Shown: in pieces, positions 28,915-32,489 of the stretch | How positions within the stretch are numbered: the first letter of the stretch is position 1 | Layout: the number at the start of each line of letters is the position of its first letter | Assembly (NCBI RefSeq): GCF_003859805.1 | Contig: NZ_RQZG01000023.1 | Location: 1 to 32,489, forward strand | Reading direction: 5' to 3' | Length of the DNA: 32,489 bases | Origin: Arachnia propionica | GTDB taxonomy: Bacteria > Actinomycetota > Actinomycetes > Propionibacteriales > Propionibacteriaceae | The notes under the pieces: generated by a model | The model's database searches: none | What the model was told of the DNA's origin: nothing | What the model saw: only the letters and a program-made list of their open reading frames with translations | Translations under genes and position numbers: made by a program

Positions 28915-30273
28915 ATGACGGAAACCGAGAACACCACCCCCGAGGCGTTGCTGGCCGAGATCGTCGCCAACCACTTCGTCGATGCCCGGGTGATCGAGCG
29001 TGACGGGGTGCAGGTGGTCGTGCTGGGGGAGGGTCTCCCCGAGATCGCGTGCCGCATCAACACCCTTCAGGAGGAGGCTCCCTTCGGCGCATTCATCAGC
29101 CTCACGATCACCGGTGGCAGGCTCGGTGCCCCGGGAGCACTGGTCACCGCCAGCGGCTACGGCGACAACCCGACCTCGGCCATCGTCGCCGCGGGCTGCA
29201 ACTGGGCCTGTGCCTTCGGACCGGTGCTGCTGACCGGCATCGGCAGGCCCGAACTCATCACGACCCAGGACCCGGAGGTGGAGCAGTTCGAGACCGTGCT
29301 GGGCGGGCGACGCTACCTCGTCACCGTCGCCGCCCTGGACCGCGCCGCCAACGCGGGGGTGGAGGAGATCGCGCAGTGGCGAGGCAGGCTCGGTGGCCCG
29401 TCCGCCCTGACACAGCGGGTGCTGGCCAGCGGCACGATCCCGCACTCACGCACCGACGACGTCCTCCCGCTCGGCTGCTTCGCCGGGATCGGCCCCACCC
29501 CGATGTCGGAGGTGAAGTTCGGTGCCGGTGACTGGGAGGCCGGACGCGCCGTGCTGGATGGTCTCGGCACGATGGAGGGCGCCTACGTGCTGCTGCGGGA
29601 GTGGGCGCTGCTGACCCCACTGGAGCCGGCACCCGGCCTGACCCGGGAAAGCCTCCAGAACACCCTCGATCTGCTCCGGACCCAACGCGATGACCCCCAC
29701 CGCGAGGCCGGATGGCGTGGCGGCCGCGCCCACGGGATGCGGCTGGGTCCCCCCGGGCACATCAACGGGGTCGATCTGCCCGCCGACTTCAAGTGGTACG
29801 TCGAACAGATCGCCGTCTCCGGGGCGGCCCCGGGCTACGGGCTGGAGCCCCGGGTGATGGACCAGGGCTGGATGAAGGTGGCCCGCGCCGGGTGCGGGGC
29901 CAACTGGTTGCTCAACCTGGGCGACGGCTCGGTGTGGCTGGACTCCCGCACCAGCGACGAGCAGGTCCGGCAGGTCGCCCCGAGCTTCGCCGCCTGGTAC
30001 GAGGCCTGGCTGGACAACGCGATCCGCGTCGGCGGCCCGTTCGCCCAATGGAACAACCGTGCCGACGCCGCCCTCAAGGTGCTGGCCGACATGGCCGAGC
30101 AGGGGCGGCTCGAGGAGCTGGGCCACAGCCGCATCAACCTGACCACCGGCGCCGAACCCGACGGCCCCTGCCACGTCTGCGAGTGGGTCTACGCCGACCA
30201 TGGCATCCCCAGCAGCGTCTTCGACCCGGCCCCGGAGGAGGACAACGAACCCACGGTCATCGATCAGCTCTGA
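28915..30273 (+). CDS. Two-domain protein: DUF6348-like N-terminal region and SUKH (SMI1/KNR4)-like C-terminal region
   Basis: A 452-aa cytosolic protein. Residues 1-200 resemble DUF6348 proteins: an N-terminal helix (TPEALLAEIVANHFVDA), a beta-rich part, and GYGDNPTSAIVAAGCNWACAFGPVLL. Residues about 275-370 resemble the SUKH fold: LPADFKWYVEQIAVSGAAPGYGL, CGANWLLNLGDGSVWLDSR, and VAPSFAAWYEAWLDN. SUKH proteins are often immunity factors against contact-dependent toxins, but many have other or unknown roles, and no toxin gene is near. A CHVCEW motif near the end could bind metal. I chose the ATG at 28915, with a weak GGATGGGG upstream; in-frame codons before it lie in the tRNA and terminator. 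The fused arrangement is worth noting. Family names are from motif memory. Confidence 0.6.
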   Translation: MTETENTTPEALLAEIVANHFVDARVIERDGVQVVVLGEGLPEIACRINTLQEEAPFGAFISLTITGGRLGAPGALVTASGYGDNPTSAIVAAGCNWACAFGPVLLTGIGRPELITTQDPEVEQFETVLGGRRYLVTVAALDRAANAGVEEIAQWRGRLGGPSALTQRVLASGTIPHSRTDDVLPLGCFAGIGPTPMSEVKFGAGDWEAGRAVLDGLGTMEGAYVLLREWALLTPLEPAPGLTRESLQNTLDLLRTQRDDPHREAGWRGGRAHGMRLGPPGHINGVDLPADFKWYVEQIAVSGAAPGYGLEPRVMDQGWMKVARAGCGANWLLNLGDGSVWLDSRTSDEQVRQVAPSFAAWYEAWLDNAIRVGGPFAQWNNRADAALKVLADMAEQGRLEELGHSRINLTTGAEPDGPCHVCEWVYADHGIPSSVFDPAPEEDNEPTVIDQL

Positions 30274-30291
30274 GCTGCTCCGTCGGGTCCG

Positions 30292-30306
30292 CCCCGCTCA
30301 GCGGGG
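30292..30306 (+). terminator. Short GC-rich hairpin after the SUKH-like gene
   Basis: CCCCGC-TCA-GCGGGG forms a six-pair stem with a three-base loop 18 bases after the stop. No U-tract follows, so it is only a candidate terminator. Confidence 0.4.
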
Positions 30307-30318
30307 GCACGGACAGGG

Positions 30319-30390
30319 GCACGAATTGCCGTTTTGCGATTGCGGAACGTTTCACAGGGGGTCTCGAGCAAGTAAAACGGCGATTCGTGC
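30319..30390. repeat. Long inverted repeat with 17-base arms in a convergent intergenic region
   Basis: The left arm GCACGAATTGCCGTTTT (30319-30335) is complementary to the right arm at 30374-30390, with a single G-U-type mismatch and a 38-base loop. The arms are noticeably AT-richer than their surroundings. It could be a miniature mobile repeat or a bidirectional terminator-like structure between the SUKH-like and epimerase genes. The remaining bases to 30432 are G-rich and hold no gene. Confidence 0.75.
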
Positions 30391-30432
30391 TCATGGGGGC
30401 GGGGGGGGCTGAGCAGGCCCCTCGCGCCCCGA

Positions 30433-31410
30433 TCAGGTGCGGGCGTCCAGCTGGTTCCGCAGCTCGATCTCCTCGGCGTCGGTGAGGCCCGCCATCCGAG
30501 GCGTCTCCCGCTGCTCCTCGTAGCGCAGCGCAACCGCCAGGGTCTCGCCGAGCGGGCGGAGGTGCAGCCCGTTCGCCAGGGCCTGCCGGACGTCCAGTGC
30601 GGCGGCGAAGCGGAACTCCGGCAGCGGCAGCCACAGCGGCAGGGACCTCGGCCCCGCCCACGGCTGGATGCCGTGCGCCAGCAGCTGCTCATCGACGACC
30701 TCCCGCGCCGTCGCGCTCGACCCGGCGACCTCGCGGCTGGCGGCCAGCAGCCGGGCCAGCGGGACGGCCTCACCGGCGACGTTGAACGTCCCGGTCACCT
30801 GCTCGACCACGCAGTGGACGACCCACCGGGCCAGGTCCTCGACGTCGATCAGGGAGGCCAGCTGGTCGCCGCGCGGGGTCAGCACGTCGTCGCCCGTTGG
30901 GTGGGCGAAACGCCACGGGTAGTAGCCGGACCTGCCCGTGAAGTCGCCGTCGCCGCCGATCAGCCCCGGCCGGAAGACGGTCAGCGGCAGCTCAGTGTCG
31001 CGGAAGGCGTTCTCGCAGGCCACCTTCGCGGCCCCGTACTGGCTCATGTCCGCCATGAAATCGGCGTCCAGCGCGTCCAGCAGCGGCGCGGACTCGTCCT
31101 GCTCCGGCACCTCGAAGCTCCGGTAGACGCTGACGGAGGACACGTACAGCCAGCGCCTGGTGGTCAGGAAGGCGGCCGCCCGTCGGGCATGGCCGGGCGT
31201 CGAGGTCAGGTCGATCACCGCATCCCAGATGGTGTCTCGGACCTGATCCAGCCCGTGCTCGTCGTCGCGATCCGCCGCGACGAAGACCACGCCCTCGGGC
31301 GCGGGCTGCGTGCCCCGGGCAAGGCAGGTCACATCAAGCCCGGCAGCGACGGCGTGGCGTGCGATGGCGCGTCCCAGGAAGGCAGTGCCTCCCAGCAGCA
31401 GAATTCTCAT
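30433..31410 (-). CDS. NAD-dependent epimerase/dehydratase (atypical extended SDR)
   Basis: A 325-aa Rossmann-fold protein. The N-terminal motif MRILLLGGTAFLGRAIARHAVAAG is the nucleotide-binding GGTxFLG signature. SVSVYRSF and SQYGAAKVACENA provide the active-site Ser/Tyr-x3-Lys (YGAAK). FNVAGE and the C-terminal substrate lobe are as in SDR epimerases that act on sugar nucleotides or, in related atypical members, on other substrates. The ATG at 31410 is preceded by GAGGG at eight bases and a closer GGAGG; the longer frame adds 47 non-homologous residues. It is divergent from the glycerophosphodiesterase gene, with about 98 bases between the two starts. Substrate unknown. Confidence 0.8.
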   Translation of the reverse strand: MRILLLGGTAFLGRAIARHAVAAGLDVTCLARGTQPAPEGVVFVAADRDDEHGLDQVRDTIWDAVIDLTSTPGHARRAAAFLTTRRWLYVSSVSVYRSFEVPEQDESAPLLDALDADFMADMSQYGAAKVACENAFRDTELPLTVFRPGLIGGDGDFTGRSGYYPWRFAHPTGDDVLTPRGDQLASLIDVEDLARWVVHCVVEQVTGTFNVAGEAVPLARLLAASREVAGSSATAREVVDEQLLAHGIQPWAGPRSLPLWLPLPEFRFAAALDVRQALANGLHLRPLGETLAVALRYEEQRETPRMAGLTDAEEIELRNQLDART

Positions 31411-31508
31411 ACCCTCCACCCTCACACATCGTTCAAGGCGACACGTCGGGGTCGCAGGGCCCACTGACGGTCGGGGCTGCGGCGTAGGATTGGGCCCCGA
31501 GGAGGAAC

Positions 31509-32240
31509 ATGACAGCCATCTGGGCCCATCGCGGGGCATCGGCCTACGCACCTGAGAACACCATCCCCGCCTTCAAGCAGGCCATCGAGATGGGGGCTGA
31601 CGGCATCGAGTTCGACGTGCAGCGTTCAGCTGACGGCCAGCTCGTCGTCATCCACGACGAGACGGTCAACCGCACCTCGAACGGGGTCGGCAAGGTGGTG
31701 GATCTCAGCTTGGAGCAGCTCCGACGGTGCAACTTCAGCAACGGGTTCGTCGGTACCCGGCATGTGCAGATCCCCACGCTGAAGGAGGTCCTGGAGCTGC
31801 TGGAACCGACTCACGTGACGATCAACATCGAGCTGAAGAACACCGTCGAGTTCTATCCCGGGATGGAGCACGACGTGGTCTCGCTGGTCAATGAGGCAGG
31901 TCTGCAGGACCGGGTGATCTATTCGTCGTTCAACCACTTCTCCTTGGCGAACCTGCGGGGGGTGGTCCCGCCGGAGAGGCTCGGGCTGCTCTACAGCGAC
32001 GGCCTGTACGACCCGTGGAAGTACGCCAACCAGTTCGGTGCCGGTGCCCTGCACCCACATTTCATCGCCCTCTACCAGCCGAACTACATGTGGCTGTGTC
32101 ACGAGGCCGGGGTCAGGGTGAACACGTGGACCGTCGACGATGACCACGCCATCAAGCACTTGGTCTCCCTCGGAGTCGATGCGGTCATCACGAACTTCCC
32201 CGACCGGGCCCGCCGGGTCATCGACCGGCCGTGGCTGTGA
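31509..32240 (+). CDS. Glycerophosphodiester phosphodiesterase (GDPD family)
   Basis: A 243-aa cytosolic TIM-barrel enzyme that hydrolyses glycerophosphodiesters to glycerol 3-phosphate and an alcohol. The motifs AHRGASAYAPENT (His7, Arg8, Glu16), DGIEFDVQRSADGQLVVIHDE (metal-binding Glu and Asp, catalytic His), NIELKN and VNTWTVDD follow the family in order and spacing, and ITNFPDRA forms the usual end. The absence of a signal peptide suggests a UgpQ-like role in recycling phospholipid head groups. The ATG at 31509 follows GAGGAGGAAC. A TAGGAT -10 box at 31485-31490 may belong to its promoter. Confidence 0.9.
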   Translation: MTAIWAHRGASAYAPENTIPAFKQAIEMGADGIEFDVQRSADGQLVVIHDETVNRTSNGVGKVVDLSLEQLRRCNFSNGFVGTRHVQIPTLKEVLELLEPTHVTINIELKNTVEFYPGMEHDVVSLVNEAGLQDRVIYSSFNHFSLANLRGVVPPERLGLLYSDGLYDPWKYANQFGAGALHPHFIALYQPNYMWLCHEAGVRVNTWTVDDDHAIKHLVSLGVDAVITNFPDRARRVIDRPWL

Positions 32241-32262
32241 ACCCAGCCGCCTGACGGGTCGG

Positions 32263-32489
32263 TCATCGTCGTCCCCTGCGGGCGGCTGTTTTCTGGTGGT
32301 CGACGGGGAGGGCTTTGAATGCTCCCAAGGCCTCGGGGTCGTGGCGGTCGATGCCTGCTCTGAGGGCTCGTCGGTACCAGGGTGGGAGGAGGAAGGGCGG
32401 GAACCAGAAGAAGAATCCGAGGAGGAAGGTGACCATGCAGAAGATACAGGTCAGGCCAAACACTCCCAGGATGAGGTCGGGGATGGCTG
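32263..32489 (-). CDS. Small membrane protein, start beyond the window
   Basis: The frame is open to the right edge of the window and ends at 32263. The visible part starts AIPDLILGVFGLTCIFCMVTF and continues with a strongly hydrophobic, Phe-rich helix (LLGFFFWFPPFLLPPW), then a basic, cytosolic-type tail (RAGIDRHDPEALGAFKALPV to AARRGRR). I do not recognise the family. It is convergent with the GDPD gene; the 22-base gap contains no clear terminator. Confidence 0.5.
   Translation of the reverse strand, partial: AIPDLILGVFGLTCIFCMVTFLLGFFFWFPPFLLPPWYRRALRAGIDRHDPEALGAFKALPVDHQKTAARRGRR

Overview
The window is a high-GC bacterial chromosome segment, most likely from an actinomycete (Actinomycetota). 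Evidence: a mycothiol biosynthesis deacetylase (MshB), a DUF222/13E12-type HNH endonuclease behind an actinobacterial-style SOS box, several apparently leaderless promoters, LytR-CpsA-Psr and NlpC/P60 envelope proteins, and strong G/C third-position bias. A Propionibacteriaceae-like host is a guess; nothing here fixes the genus. There is no rRNA, CRISPR array, intact prophage or intact insertion sequence.

Layout. 1-583: remains of an IS630-type transposase and a second decayed ORF. 866-6123: mshB, a secreted two-enzyme peptidoglycan hydrolase and a GlgX-type debranching enzyme. 6139-9593: a decayed accessory patch with a broken membrane-protein gene, an NlpC/P60 scrap, an intact vapBC pair, a penicillin-acylase scrap, and a broken XRE-ImmA/DUF4411 toxin-antitoxin pair. 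9568-10644: an autoregulated TetR gene with a small membrane-protein gene. 10667-15588: an NlpC/P60 protein, an intact copy of the membrane protein, further NlpC and vapC scraps, and a full-length penicillin acylase. This block and 6139-8022 are two differently decayed copies of one ancestral segment. 15717-18443: a two-component system and mutY. 18490-20361: an LCP ligase. 20481-21310: tRNA-Ser(GCT) with a truncated serine recombinase. 21532-23977: a lower-GC lipoprotein plus secreted SGNH hydrolase pair. 23987-26632: a 13E12 HNH gene and a transposase graveyard. 26851-28727: a helical-repeat-like protein coupled to an alpha/beta hydrolase. 28745-32489: tRNA-Arg(ACG), a SUKH-like protein, an NAD-dependent epimerase, a glycerophosphodiesterase and a partial membrane protein.

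How the genes work together. Much of the cargo acts on the cell envelope: the lysozyme/amidase, the NlpC/P60 protein, the LCP ligase, the SGNH hydrolase, the acylase and an anchored unknown protein. The most informative signals are structural: the two decayed copies of the NlpC-DUF-vapC-acylase segment, two surface proteins whose sorting signals end just after LPxTG, one of them next to a 13E12 gene, convergent genes whose stop codons lie in matching hairpin arms, and promoter-operator pairs that place the transcription start on the start codon. I found no clearly new defence or biosynthetic system. The best candidates for uncharacterised function are the lipoprotein/SGNH pair, the 26851-28727 gene pair and the duplicated membrane protein at 11918-12583.
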